Shown: piece by piece, positions 17,117-25,374 of the stretch
Position numbering within the stretch: the first letter of the stretch is position 1
Layout of the letters: each line of letters starts with the position of its first letter
Origin: Luteibacter yeojuensis
GTDB lineage: Bacteria > Pseudomonadota > Gammaproteobacteria > Xanthomonadales > Rhodanobacteraceae
Assembly: GCF_011742875.1 (NCBI RefSeq)
Contig: NZ_JAAQTL010000001.1
Coordinates: 3,100,001 to 3,164,000 of the forward strand
Reading direction: 5' to 3'
DNA: 64,000 bases
Notes under the pieces: model-generated
The model's input: only the letters and a program-made list of their open reading frames with translations
Told to the model about the DNA's origin: nothing
Database searches by the model: none
Position numbers and translations under genes: made by a program

Positions 17117-20100
17117 TTAGAACTTGAAGCCAGCCGTGAAGCGCGCGGTGCGCGGCACGAACTGGATGTTGCCCGTCTTGTTGAACGTGACCGGGTTGCT
17201 GGCGTTGCTCGGGTTGCCACCGGAACCGAAGTTCGTGGTGTAGTCGACGAGGTTCTTCCAGTTGAAGACGTTGAGGATGTCGAAGCGGATGTAGAACTTC
17301 GTCATGTCGCCTTCGCCGATCGGGAAGTCCTTCGTGGCCTGGAGGTCGATGTCGCGGTAACCCCAGATCTTGCCGCCCACCAGGAACTTCTCGCCCGGCG
17401 GGGTGTAGGCCCGGGGGATATTCTGCGAGCCGTCCGCGAAGACGGCGCCGTAGCCGTAGTTGCCGTTCCAGGGCAGCGGCGTGGCGAGGGTCAGCTTCGC
17501 CGAGAAGGTGAAGCCCCACGGACCGTCGAGCGAACCCGTTGCCACGAAGCGATGCTTGGACGCGGCGTTCGACGTGATGAACGGATAATCGAAGATCGTC
17601 GGCTCGTCGAACGAGTAATGTTCCTTGATGTCGCGGTTCTGCTTCGCACGGGTGTAGGTGTAAGCAAAGTTGGCGCTCCAGCCGGATTCGCGCGTATACG
17701 GCTTGTCGGCCGACAGCAGCACCTGCGTGGTGCGGGTGCGGATGCCGTTGTTGCCGATGATCATCGAGCCGAAGCCGGGGATGCCGTTGCCCCAGGGCTG
17801 ATTGCCGTCCTGGAAGAACGCGCCATTCGGGAAACGGTTGCCGAGCGTGAAGGCGAAGCCGTCGTAGGACAGCACGCGCGTGATCGTGGCATCCGTATTC
17901 CAGTCGCCCAGCTTGTTCGACATGCCGATGCTGAACTGGTCCGAATACGGCGCCTTCAGATCGTTATTGAGCATGTCGACTTCCTGGCCCTTGTTCGAGC
18001 CGGCGACGAGCGCCTGCAGGTTCTCGAGGCCATTCAGGTACGACGGATCCCAGTTCACGCAGTTCGTGTTCGGGCCGACGGTGCAGCCGCGACCCGGAAT
18101 GTTGAAAAGGATCTCCTGGTACGGCAACGCCGACTTGGTCTGTTCCAGCTGCAGATAGTCGTACAGGTTGCGGTCGTAGGAGCGGCCCGCACCGCCGTGG
18201 ATCACATGCGCTTCGTCGGCGAACAGGTCATACGAGAAGCCGAGGCGCGGTGCCCACTGGTTCTGCGCGTGCCGGTTGTTGCCGGTGCCGATGTAGTCGC
18301 GGTAGTTGATGCCGCCCTTCGCCAGCGTCTGCGCATACGTCTGGCCCGGGAACTCGGCCTGTGCGTTCTGGTCGAGCGAGTTGAAGCCGTCGATCACGCT
18401 CTGCGGCGTGACGTAGTCCAGGTAGGAAGGGGTCTTTTCCTTGTCCCAGCGCACGCCGAGGTTCAGCGTGAGGTGATCGTTCACCGACCAGTCGTCCTGG
18501 ATGTAGGCGCCGTACTGCTTGCTCTTCGTTTCCGCGACCGCGTTCAGGCCCGCGACCGGGTTCGAGAACTGGGCCTTGTAGGGCAGCGGATTCGTGCCGT
18601 TCTCGTCGACGTTATAGGTGAACTGCGGGTTCACGTTCTGCGCATCCTGCGCGTGCAGCGTGATTTCCTTGTACTTGTAACCCATCTTGACGATGTGGTC
18701 GCCGTGCCAGCTCAGGTCGTTGAAGGTGAAGTCGTCCGAGATCATCGGACCTTCCTGGCCCTTGATCTGCGTCGCCAGGGGGCCGGCGGAACCGATGCCG
18801 ATGATGGGAGCATCGTTGTTCGGACGCCAGGTGTAGTTGTAGCCGTTGCCGTAGTTGAGCGGCAGCGGATCGTTCGAGGAGTTCTCGTACGAGGCCTTGA
18901 ATTCGTTGAAGTACCACTCGCCGCTATGCTGCCAGCGGAAGGTGGCGCGGGTATCGTGGTTCTCGGTCACGATCGACTGCGACTGCGACTGGCCGGCACC
19001 GATATTGTCGGCCTGGGTCTCGCGGCGAACCTGGGTGCTGATTTCGATACGGTCGCGGTCGCTGAATTCCCAGTCGATCTTTCCGAAATAGAGCTTCTCG
19101 TCGAACGGCAGGTTGGCGGGGCCGAGTTCGGCCTGCGCGGCGGCCGGGAGGAGACCGATGGCGTTGGCCGGCACGTCCGAACCCGGCGTCACGGTGATCG
19201 GCGTGTCGAACTTCTTCTGCTCGAAGGTCACGAAGAAGTGCATCTGGTCCTTGATGATCGGACCGCCCAGCGCGAAGCCGTATTCCTTCTCGAACGACCG
19301 CGCCTTGTCGCCGTCTTCCTCGCCCGCGGTGCGGCTGCGGTACTTGTCCGAGGTGTAGGTGTAGAACGTTTCGCCGTGGAATTCGTTCGTGCCCGACTTC
19401 GTCTCGGCCGTGATCGCCGCCGACGACACCTGGTCGTACTCGGCCTTGTAGTTCGACGTGATGACTTTGTACTCGCCGATGGCGAGCTGCGGGAACGGGT
19501 TGCCCTGGCTGTTGACCTGGCCGGACACGCCGCCTTCCTTCACGTAGCTCTTCTGGCCCACGCCGTCGATGAAGACGTTGACCGAGCTGTTGTTCTGCGC
19601 GCCGCCGCGCAGCGAGGTGTGGCCCTGCGCGTCCACGCTGAACACCATGCCCGGCACGGTGTCGGCGAACTCGAGGAAGTTGCGCGAGACCTGCGGAATG
19701 GTCTGGATCTGGTGCAGCGAGATGGTCTTGGCGACTTCGGGCGTGCGCACTTCGGTCAACGTCGTGGCGTTGACGGTGACACCTTCGAGCGCCGCGGCGT
19801 TCGCGGCGTCGGCCGGTGCGGCGGCGGCCGGTGCCGCCAGGTTGAGCGTCGCGGTCGAAGCGACCGTCAGCGTCACGTTCTGCTGCGTGCCCGGACCGGC
19901 GTCGACCTGGTAGGTCGCCGGCGGCAGGCCGTTGATCACGTACGTACCGTCCGCCCCCGCCGTGGCTTTGCGGCTCAGGCCGGTCTGCGGGTTGAACGCG
20001 GTGACGGTCGCACCCGGTGCGGCCTTGCCGCGCAGGGTGGCGATGGCCGACTGCGCGAACGCCGACGGCGTCATGGCGGCGGTGGCAACCGTTGCCGTGA

Positions 20101-20146
20101 TGACGCTCGCGAGAATCTTCTTCTTCAACTGCATCGAGGCTTTCAT
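17117..20146 (-). CDS. TonB-dependent receptor with CarboxypepD-regulatory-like N-terminal domain
   Basis: The protein has 1009 residues. A signal peptide of about 32 residues ending AFAQ is followed by a carboxypeptidase-regulatory-like beta-sandwich (about 35-110, GATVTAFNPQTGLSRKATAGADGTY), a plug (IPQVSRNFLEFADTVPG, SLRGGAQNNSSVNVFIDGVG) and a long barrel ending in the outer-membrane signature Phe (TAGFKF). This is the large OAR-like class seen in Xanthomonadales, which imports oligosaccharides. The start at 20146 has GGAGAGGGG just upstream. It is the first structural gene after lacI, so it probably brings the glucan oligosaccharide across the outer membrane. Confidence 0.93.
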   Translation of the reverse strand: MKASMQLKKKILASVITATVATAAMTPSAFAQSAIATLRGKAAPGATVTAFNPQTGLSRKATAGADGTYVINGLPPATYQVDAGPGTQQNVTLTVASTATLNLAAPAAAAPADAANAAALEGVTVNATTLTEVRTPEVAKTISLHQIQTIPQVSRNFLEFADTVPGMVFSVDAQGHTSLRGGAQNNSSVNVFIDGVGQKSYVKEGGVSGQVNSQGNPFPQLAIGEYKVITSNYKAEYDQVSSAAITAETKSGTNEFHGETFYTYTSDKYRSRTAGEEDGDKARSFEKEYGFALGGPIIKDQMHFFVTFEQKKFDTPITVTPGSDVPANAIGLLPAAAQAELGPANLPFDEKLYFGKIDWEFSDRDRIEISTQVRRETQADNIGAGQSQSQSIVTENHDTRATFRWQHSGEWYFNEFKASYENSSNDPLPLNYGNGYNYTWRPNNDAPIIGIGSAGPLATQIKGQEGPMISDDFTFNDLSWHGDHIVKMGYKYKEITLHAQDAQNVNPQFTYNVDENGTNPLPYKAQFSNPVAGLNAVAETKSKQYGAYIQDDWSVNDHLTLNLGVRWDKEKTPSYLDYVTPQSVIDGFNSLDQNAQAEFPGQTYAQTLAKGGINYRDYIGTGNNRHAQNQWAPRLGFSYDLFADEAHVIHGGAGRSYDRNLYDYLQLEQTKSALPYQEILFNIPGRGCTVGPNTNCVNWDPSYLNGLENLQALVAGSNKGQEVDMLNNDLKAPYSDQFSIGMSNKLGDWNTDATITRVLSYDGFAFTLGNRFPNGAFFQDGNQPWGNGIPGFGSMIIGNNGIRTRTTQVLLSADKPYTRESGWSANFAYTYTRAKQNRDIKEHYSFDEPTIFDYPFITSNAASKHRFVATGSLDGPWGFTFSAKLTLATPLPWNGNYGYGAVFADGSQNIPRAYTPPGEKFLVGGKIWGYRDIDLQATKDFPIGEGDMTKFYIRFDILNVFNWKNLVDYTTNFGSGGNPSNASNPVTFNKTGNIQFVPRTARFTAGFKF

Positions 20147-20381
20147 TGTTCCCCTCTCCCAAAAGGTTCCGTGTGTGATTTTCTTATGCCGGCCGTAGCG
20201 CGAGACACGGTGGTCGACTTCAGTCGTGACGCGGTGGATCGTTCCACTCTCTGCGCGCGTTCTTCCCCGTGTACGCACCCGCACCACGCGAGTGGCGCAG
20301 CCTTTGACGCTGGTGTCCTATGAAGATGCCGTCCTGAAGAATCCGTCCAGGGCCCGGCAGGCCGCGTATTCCGACGGGCGG

Positions 20382-21404
20382 TCAGGCCCGTCGTCGTACC
20401 GTGTCGTTACCGCCACAGGAAGCGCGTACGACGAGTTCCGTGCCGACGACGGTGCGCGGTTCCGGCGCCGCGTCCTCGGGCGCCTCGATCATGCGGACGA
20501 GGCGTCCAAGCGCCGCTTCGCCGAGTTCGGCGATGCGCACGCGGACGGTGCTGAGCGGTGGCGTGACATAGCGCGCCATCGGGATGTCGTCGAAGCCGGC
20601 CACGGCGATGTCTTCGGGCACGCGCACCTTCGCTTCCGAGAGTGCGGAGAGGCAGCCGATGGCCATCATGTCGTTCGCGGCGAAGATGGCGTCGGGGCGA
20701 GGGACCATCGCGAGCGCCTGCTTGCCCGCGCGGTAGCCGGATTCCTCGGTGAAGTCGCCCTGGAGCACCACGGCGCGATCGTCGAGCCGGGCGGCGGCCA
20801 GCGCCTCGCGGTACCCGCGGCAGCGTTCCTGCACGTCGTGGTTCACTTCGGGACCCGCGATGAAGGCGATGCGTTTGCATCCCAGGCCGAGCAGGTGCTC
20901 GGTCATCGCGCGTGCGCCACCGTAGTCGTCCACGTCGAGCGCGGCGTGCCGGTCGGACCGCACGTGGCTGTTGATCAGCACGGTGGGCAGCACGATCGGA
21001 AGGTTCTCGTCGAGGAAGGCCTCGTCGGCGTGCGGCGACATCACCAGCAGCCCGTCCACGCGGCCCTGCATCGCACGCAGTGCGATGGCCGCCTCGGTAG
21101 CGTCGCCATGCGAACTGGACACGAGCATGTAGAGGCCGCGGGCGCGTGCGGCGAGGTCGATGCCGCGGATCAGCTCGGAGAAGAACGCGCCGTGCAGATC
21201 GGGCAGCAGGGCACCGATGGTCTGCGTGCGACGGGTGATGAGGCTGCGCGCCGCGTTATGCGGCACGTAGCGCAGCCGGGCCGCCACCTCGCGGATCCGC
21301 TTCTGCGTCTCCGCCGTGACCCCGCCATGTCCATTCAGCGCGCGCGAGACCGAGGCCACCGATACGTTGGCCATTCTCGCGACGTCTTTGATCGTCACAC
21401 TCAC
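20382..21404 (-). CDS. LacI-family transcriptional regulator
   Basis: The protein has 340 residues. The N-terminal helix-turn-helix and hinge read VTIKDVARMANVSVASVSRALNGHG, and a periplasmic-binding-like sugar domain follows (TQTIGALLPDLHGAFFSEL...). It probably represses the carbohydrate locus downstream until the sugar binds. The start is GTG at 21404 after AAGGGCGAG; an upstream TTG at 21425 is less likely. A GTAAACGTTTTCAC half-conserved operator lies about 50 bases upstream, consistent with autoregulation. A 7-pair hairpin (GACGGGC/GCCCGTC, 20373-20392) overlaps the stop codon. Confidence 0.94.
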   Translation of the reverse strand: MSVTIKDVARMANVSVASVSRALNGHGGVTAETQKRIREVAARLRYVPHNAARSLITRRTQTIGALLPDLHGAFFSELIRGIDLAARARGLYMLVSSSHGDATEAAIALRAMQGRVDGLLVMSPHADEAFLDENLPIVLPTVLINSHVRSDRHAALDVDDYGGARAMTEHLLGLGCKRIAFIAGPEVNHDVQERCRGYREALAAARLDDRAVVLQGDFTEESGYRAGKQALAMVPRPDAIFAANDMMAIGCLSALSEAKVRVPEDIAVAGFDDIPMARYVTPPLSTVRVRIAELGEAALGRLVRMIEAPEDAAPEPRTVVGTELVVRASCGGNDTVRRRA

Positions 21405-21724
21405 GTCGTTCTCGCCCTTGAGCAAAGCCCTCCCGGGGCTCGACGGCGCGGAACGTAAACGTTTTCACACAAGCTTGTAAAGCGTGCGAAATCAAGCGGT
21501 TGTTGCGCTGCCGCAAGAAGTGGCGGGGGTTTCAATACCAATCGGAGCGACGCGTTAAAAATTCGTGTCGCATCAGTTGTCTGAGTGGTATTCGGCAAAT
21601 TGCGGCGCTGCCGCAATAAATGCACACAATCCCTTCACTCACGTAAATACCTGTCACGTATAGAAATACGTAACGCGCGTTACATCGGCGCGCGCACCGG
21701 CCTTCGAAGGCGAGTCGGCGGGGG
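21405..21724. other. Intergenic region upstream of lacI
   Basis: This gap of about 320 bases, richer in A and T than its surroundings, holds no supported gene. It contains the lacI operator. A perfect hairpin ATTGCGGC-GCT-GCCGCAAT lies at 21599-21617, and a related GCGCTGCCGCAA sequence about 100 bases closer to lacI (near 21507). AATACCA near 21534 is inverted as TGGTATT near 21587. The hairpin may terminate the PepSY operon; the rest looks like regulatory DNA for lacI. Confidence 0.5.
21455..21468. promoter_or_regulatory. Probable LacI operator upstream of lacI
   Basis: GTAAACGTTTTCAC shares GTAAACGTTT with the perfect palindrome in front of the glucanase gene. It is one base off perfect symmetry in the right half. 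It lies 50 bases before the lacI start, so autoregulation is likely. Confidence 0.6.
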
Positions 21725-23329
21725 TCAGGCTTCCTGAAGCGCGGCGTCGCGTACCGTCGCGGCGGCGGCGTTCCGCGACGACCACACGCTGCACGGATCG
21801 CCGTCGATCGCGCGCTTGCGCGTGGCCATGCCAAGCCAGGCGAAGCCGATGCCCATGGCGACGGCCACGAGGTCGACGCCCAGGACGGCGAAGTCGCCTT
21901 CTTGCAGCGTGCGCAGCAAGCGGTCGCCGTGGATCGTCGCATCGAGCACGCCGACGGCGATGCTCACGACGGCCGTGGCCCATAGCAGCTCGACGGCGGC
22001 TCTGGCCGGGCGGCGCCAAAGGGTCCAGGCCATGGCCGCGGCGAACGCGGTGAAACATACCGGCCGCACGACGTCCGTCGCCAGGGCGCCCCACAACGGC
22101 AGCAGCAGGTTGCCCAGGAACATCATGGAGATGGCGAAGCACGAGCCGATGCAGACACCGACCGTGGCGGTAGCCATCGCACGCACCTTCATCGGCTGCC
22201 CGGCCTGCCGGCGTTTGCGTCGCGATTCGATGTACAGCAGGTTGCCCGAATAGAACAGGAAGGCACCGGCGAGCCCGAGCAGGAAGTACAGCCAACGAAG
22301 CGAGAGGTTGCCGAAGGAGCCGAAGTGAAGGCCGAAGATGGCGGAATAGGTCGCGTGGTTCGCGTCGCGCACGCCGGTCAGTTGCATGTTCAACACGCGG
22401 CCGTCGATGGCATCCAGCGCCACCGAACCGTATTCGCCCAGCGTCTTCGTGGAGGTGCCGCGCACTTCTGCGGTGGCGCCTTGCTGGCCGTAATGCGCAT
22501 AGCGCATATAGTCCGGTGCGAAATCGGCGGCGCCGGCGGCGATGGCAGCCCGTCGCGCGCGGGCGCCGAGTTCGGCCGGCGACAGCATCGTCGCGGTACC
22601 GTCCTTGGCCTGCGTTTCCGGTAGCGAGCTGGTCATGCGTTCGAACGCGGTCATCAGCTTGCCGTCGAAAGCCACGGTGTTGAACGCCATCAGCAGGACA
22701 AGCGTCAGGCAGAGCAGAGCGCCGGTGATGGCGAAGACGATATGGAAAGGCAGGCTGAGGATGCCGATGACGTTGTGCGCGTCCTGCCACAGCCGCTTGA
22801 GGTTGTTCCCCGGCCGCAGCGCGAACAGCTCGCGCACCAGGTTGGGCAGGTGGATCAAGAGGCCGGTCAGCAGCGCCAGCCCGTAGATGACGCTGACGAC
22901 GCCCATCAGGTAGATGCCGACGACAGGAATGCCCAGGTCGTAATGCAGTTCGTAGACGAAGTCGGCGAGACCATGCTCATGGTCTTCGGAATCGCGCGGC
23001 GTGCTGTCGCCCAGTGCCTGCGTTTTCCAGGAGCCGTCCTTTTCCATCCAGTACGCGGCCACTTCGTGCGAGGGATGGTCGGCGGGATAGGTGACACCTA
23101 TCTGCGTGCGCGCCGCCGGATGCTTCGCGACGATGTCGGCCAGCATCGCATGCGCGCGTTCCATCGTATCCGCGCGCGCCATCGCGGCCCGCGGCATCGC
23201 CCAGGTGTCGATCTGTTCGTGGAACATCGTCAGCGCGCCGGCATAGAACGCGATGAACAGGGCGAAGCCGGCGAGCAGACCGGTCCAGGTGTGTACCGTG
23301 GTGAAGGTGCGGATCGTGGGAGCTTTCAT
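21725..23329 (-). CDS. PepSY-associated transmembrane protein (iron-uptake type)
   Basis: The protein has 534 residues and about seven or eight membrane segments. A start typical of the PepSY_TM family (RTFTTVHTWTGLLAGFALFIAFYAGALTMF) is followed by large periplasmic regions, HNVIGILSLPFHIVFAITGALL and FGLHFGSFGNLSLRWLYFLLGLAGAFLFYSGN, with the conserved heme-binding-like His residues. Relatives (PiuB-like) are thought to be inner-membrane ferric-siderophore reductases. It is third in an operon with two small membrane proteins behind a Fur box, so it is almost certainly iron-repressed. The start at 23329 follows the upstream stop by two bases. Confidence 0.88.
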   Translation of the reverse strand: MKAPTIRTFTTVHTWTGLLAGFALFIAFYAGALTMFHEQIDTWAMPRAAMARADTMERAHAMLADIVAKHPAARTQIGVTYPADHPSHEVAAYWMEKDGSWKTQALGDSTPRDSEDHEHGLADFVYELHYDLGIPVVGIYLMGVVSVIYGLALLTGLLIHLPNLVRELFALRPGNNLKRLWQDAHNVIGILSLPFHIVFAITGALLCLTLVLLMAFNTVAFDGKLMTAFERMTSSLPETQAKDGTATMLSPAELGARARRAAIAAGAADFAPDYMRYAHYGQQGATAEVRGTSTKTLGEYGSVALDAIDGRVLNMQLTGVRDANHATYSAIFGLHFGSFGNLSLRWLYFLLGLAGAFLFYSGNLLYIESRRKRRQAGQPMKVRAMATATVGVCIGSCFAISMMFLGNLLLPLWGALATDVVRPVCFTAFAAAMAWTLWRRPARAAVELLWATAVVSIAVGVLDATIHGDRLLRTLQEGDFAVLGVDLVAVAMGIGFAWLGMATRKRAIDGDPCSVWSSRNAAAATVRDAALQEA

Positions 23330-23331
23330 CG

Positions 23332-23595
23332 TCAGAGCCCGGGCAGCGTGTGCTTGGCGAGGAACAGCGCGGCGAACGCGGCGAGGTTCGCTGCCGCGAG
23401 CCACATCCATGCGTGGGCGCCGCGGCGGAAGAGGAAGGTGGCGGCCATGACGCCGATCCAGAGCGGGAAGAACAGCATGAGCATCGGTATGACCACCGAC
23501 TCGCTCGAGTGCGGCCACAGCCAGATGGCCAACGACACCACGGCCATGGACAGGGGAAGGCCCAACAGGATGCCGGCGAAGGTCTTGGCGAGCAT
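23332..23595 (-). CDS. Small membrane protein of the PepSY iron operon
   Basis: The protein has 87 residues and three hydrophobic segments (about 5-25, 35-52 and 65-82) with a Trp-rich middle (AIWLWPHSSES, HAWMWLAAAN). Small proteins of this kind commonly accompany PepSY/PiuB genes; I cannot assign the exact DUF. The ATG overlaps the upstream stop (ATGA) and it ends two bases before the PepSY start, so the three genes are one coupled operon. Confidence 0.75.
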   Translation of the reverse strand: MLAKTFAGILLGLPLSMAVVSLAIWLWPHSSESVVIPMLMLFFPLWIGVMAATFLFRRGAHAWMWLAAANLAAFAALFLAKHTLPGL

Positions 23596-23864
23596 CAGCG
23601 CGGCTTCCGTCCGGTGGCGGGGCGGAAGAACCAGGTGAGGTACGGCAGGATCACAGCGCCGAACATCAGCGCCGTCAGGGCCGCAAAAATGCCGGGCAGC
23701 GAGGTCTCCCTCGCGACCCAGGCCACGAGCGCCGCAAGGGCAAGCACCCAGGCCGCGACTTTGGCGGCCCCGCGAAGCGGCGTCCGCAGGAACCGCTGGT
23801 TAGGCGACGACAGGTAGGCAAGGGCCATGGCGGCAATGGCCGCCACGCAGCCGAGGAAATCCAT
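23595..23864 (-). CDS. Small membrane protein, DUF3325-like, first gene of the PepSY iron operon
   Basis: The protein has 89 residues. A hydrophobic N-terminal helix is followed by a short basic loop (SSPNQRFLRTPLRG) and two more membrane helices. Length and layout suggest the DUF3325 family that accompanies siderophore-reductase operons; this is a resemblance, not a proven match. The ATG at 23864 is preferred to the TTG two codons earlier. The Fur box is 26 bases upstream. Confidence 0.7.
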   Translation of the reverse strand: MDFLGCVAAIAAMALAYLSSPNQRFLRTPLRGAAKVAAWVLALAALVAWVARETSLPGIFAALTALMFGAVILPYLTWFFRPATGRKPR

Positions 23865-23889
23865 GAGCAAGGCCGGGCGATGGACTGAT

Positions 23890-23904
23890 TGATAATTATT
23901 ATCA
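23890..23904. promoter_or_regulatory. Fur box
   Basis: TGATAATTATTATCA is a perfect 7-1-7 inverted repeat matching the Fur consensus core. It lies just before the minus-strand PepSY operon. Iron-replete Fur should repress that operon. The divergent Band-7-like gene is 180 bases away, so an effect on it is less certain. Confidence 0.88.
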
Positions 23905-23999
23905 TTTGTGTCCGACCGGTCAAATCGTCGCCAGGCCGGAAGGTCTGCTCAAGTTTTGACCAACCCGTCCGTTAACTGAATAGGGGTCACTGGTAAAAC

Positions 24000-24029
24000 T
24001 TGCGTTAAAGCCGGCCGTTAAATTAGAAT
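24000..24029 (+). promoter_or_regulatory. Possible sigma-70 promoter for the short Band-7-like gene
   Basis: TTGCGT and TAGAAT are separated by 18 bases, in an AT-rich stretch about 55 bases before the ATG at 24084. Spacing and sequence fit a moderate housekeeping promoter. Confidence 0.35.
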
Positions 24030-24083
24030 TAATACCCCGACCATCATCATCACGGCATCTGCCAACCCATTGATGTAGCAGCC

Positions 24084-24518
24084 ATGTTGACTACCGCCCT
24101 CATCGCCACGACCCTTGCTGCGTTCGCCTTTGCGGCGATCTCGGTCCGGCGCATTCCCGAAGGGCAGGTCTATACGGTGCGTCGCCTGGGTCGCGCTCCC
24201 GCGCTGCTTACCGCCGGCACCCATGTCGTGCTGCCGATGATCGACCGCGTCGCGCACAAGATCGACCTTGGCGGCCAGGTCCTCCGCTTCGAGGGCGGTA
24301 CGGTCTACTGGCAGGTCCTGGAACCGGAAGTCGCCGACGAAGTCATCGACGAGGCGCCGGAACTCATCCGCATCAACCTCGTCGCTGCGCTGCGCGACAC
24401 GAGCACCGCCCACCAGGCCGACCGCCGCGCCGTGGGCACCCAGCTCAAGCATGCCGTGAACGGCTCGCTCCGCGCCCGCGGCATGCTCGTCACTCGCGTC
24501 GAACTCGACGCCGCCTGA
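24084..24518 (+). CDS. Short SPFH/Band-7-like membrane protein
   Basis: The protein has 144 residues. One N-terminal membrane helix (about 1-19) leads into the start of an SPFH/Band-7 domain (RRIPEGQVYTVRRLGR...LLTAGTHVVLPMIDRVAHKIDLGGQVLRFEG). The later part has a shortened LIRINLVAALRDTSTAHQADRRAVGTQLKHAVNGSLRARGMLVTRVEL that resembles the end of a Band-7 domain. Typical stomatin/QmcA proteins are 250-320 residues, so about half of the domain and all of the coiled-coil tail are missing. The gene looks intact, with its own promoter and terminator. Function unknown. Confidence 0.78.
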   Translation: MLTTALIATTLAAFAFAAISVRRIPEGQVYTVRRLGRAPALLTAGTHVVLPMIDRVAHKIDLGGQVLRFEGGTVYWQVLEPEVADEVIDEAPELIRINLVAALRDTSTAHQADRRAVGTQLKHAVNGSLRARGMLVTRVELDAA

Positions 24519-24544
24519 TTCTTTCTTCGTTCGACCTTCGGACA

Positions 24545-24582
24545 ACGCCATTGGCTTATCTGCCAATGGCGTCCTTTCATTT
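24545..24582 (+). terminator. Intrinsic terminator after the Band-7-like gene
   Basis: ACGCCATTGGC and GCCAATGGCGT form a perfect 11-pair stem with a 6-base loop, followed by CCTTTCATTT. It is the clearest rho-independent terminator in the window. Confidence 0.85.
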
Positions 24583-24681
24583 ACGCCCGGCTCGAAGGAT
24601 GACCTGCATGGATAAGCCGCGCTGGCGGTGTCGCGCCCGGGCTTTCATACTCTCCGTCCTCTTCGACGACCCCGATGCCGC

Positions 24682-25311
24682 ATGACCGCGCGCGACGCCC
24701 TGCAAACCCAGCTCGAACACGGTATAGCCACCCTCGGCCTCGACATGCCCGAAGGTGCCGTGGAGCGCCTGCTCGACTATCGCGACCTGCTGGAGCGCTG
24801 GAACTCGGCCTATAACCTCACCGCGATCCGCGACGATCGCGAGATGGTCGCGCGCCACCTGCTGGATTCGCTGGCGATCCTGCCCTATGTGCATGGCCGA
24901 ACGCTCGCCGACCTCGGCACCGGCCCAGGCCTGCCCGGCATTCCGCTCGCCATCGCCGAACCGGCGCGCGAAGTGCTGATGGTCGATTCCAACGGCAAGA
25001 AGGTCCGCTTCCTGCGCGAGGCCATCCGCTCGCTGAAGCTGGGCAATGCCAAGGCCTTGCAGAGCCGGGTGGAAGACGTGGAAGGCACCTTCGAGTGCAT
25101 CACCGCGCGGGCCTTCGCCTCGCTGGCCGACATGCTCGGCTGGGGCGGCCACCTTCTGGCTCCCAACGGAATCTGGCTGGCCATGAAGGGCAAGCATCCG
25201 GCCGATGAGCTGGACGGCGTGCCGGATGGCTTCCGGGTAGAGGCCATCCACACCCTCACCGTGCCGGACGTCGAGGGCGAGCGGCACCTGGTCGTTATCC
25301 GCCGCACCTAG
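24682..25311 (+). CDS. rsmG: 16S rRNA (guanine527-N7)-methyltransferase RsmG
   Basis: The protein has 209 residues. The RsmG signature ERWNSAYNLTAIRD is followed by RHLLDSLAILPYV, the SAM-binding LADLGTGPGLPGIPLAI and the later ITARAFASLADML. It methylates G527 of 16S rRNA; loss gives low-level streptomycin resistance. The start at 24682 is chosen because upstream codons are not conserved-looking. It is followed by parA and parB, an arrangement often found near the replication origin. Confidence 0.95.
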   Translation: MTARDALQTQLEHGIATLGLDMPEGAVERLLDYRDLLERWNSAYNLTAIRDDREMVARHLLDSLAILPYVHGRTLADLGTGPGLPGIPLAIAEPAREVLMVDSNGKKVRFLREAIRSLKLGNAKALQSRVEDVEGTFECITARAFASLADMLGWGGHLLAPNGIWLAMKGKHPADELDGVPDGFRVEAIHTLTVPDVEGERHLVVIRRT

Positions 25312-25374
25312 GGCCCGGCGGCCCGTCGATGCTACGCTAGCTCCCTTTCCGCGCACGGCAGCTACCGGTACCCC

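Noticed and set aside
17045..20323. A 1092-residue open frame on the plus strand
   Set aside because: It is antisense to the TonB-dependent receptor, has no recognisable domains and a shadow-like composition.
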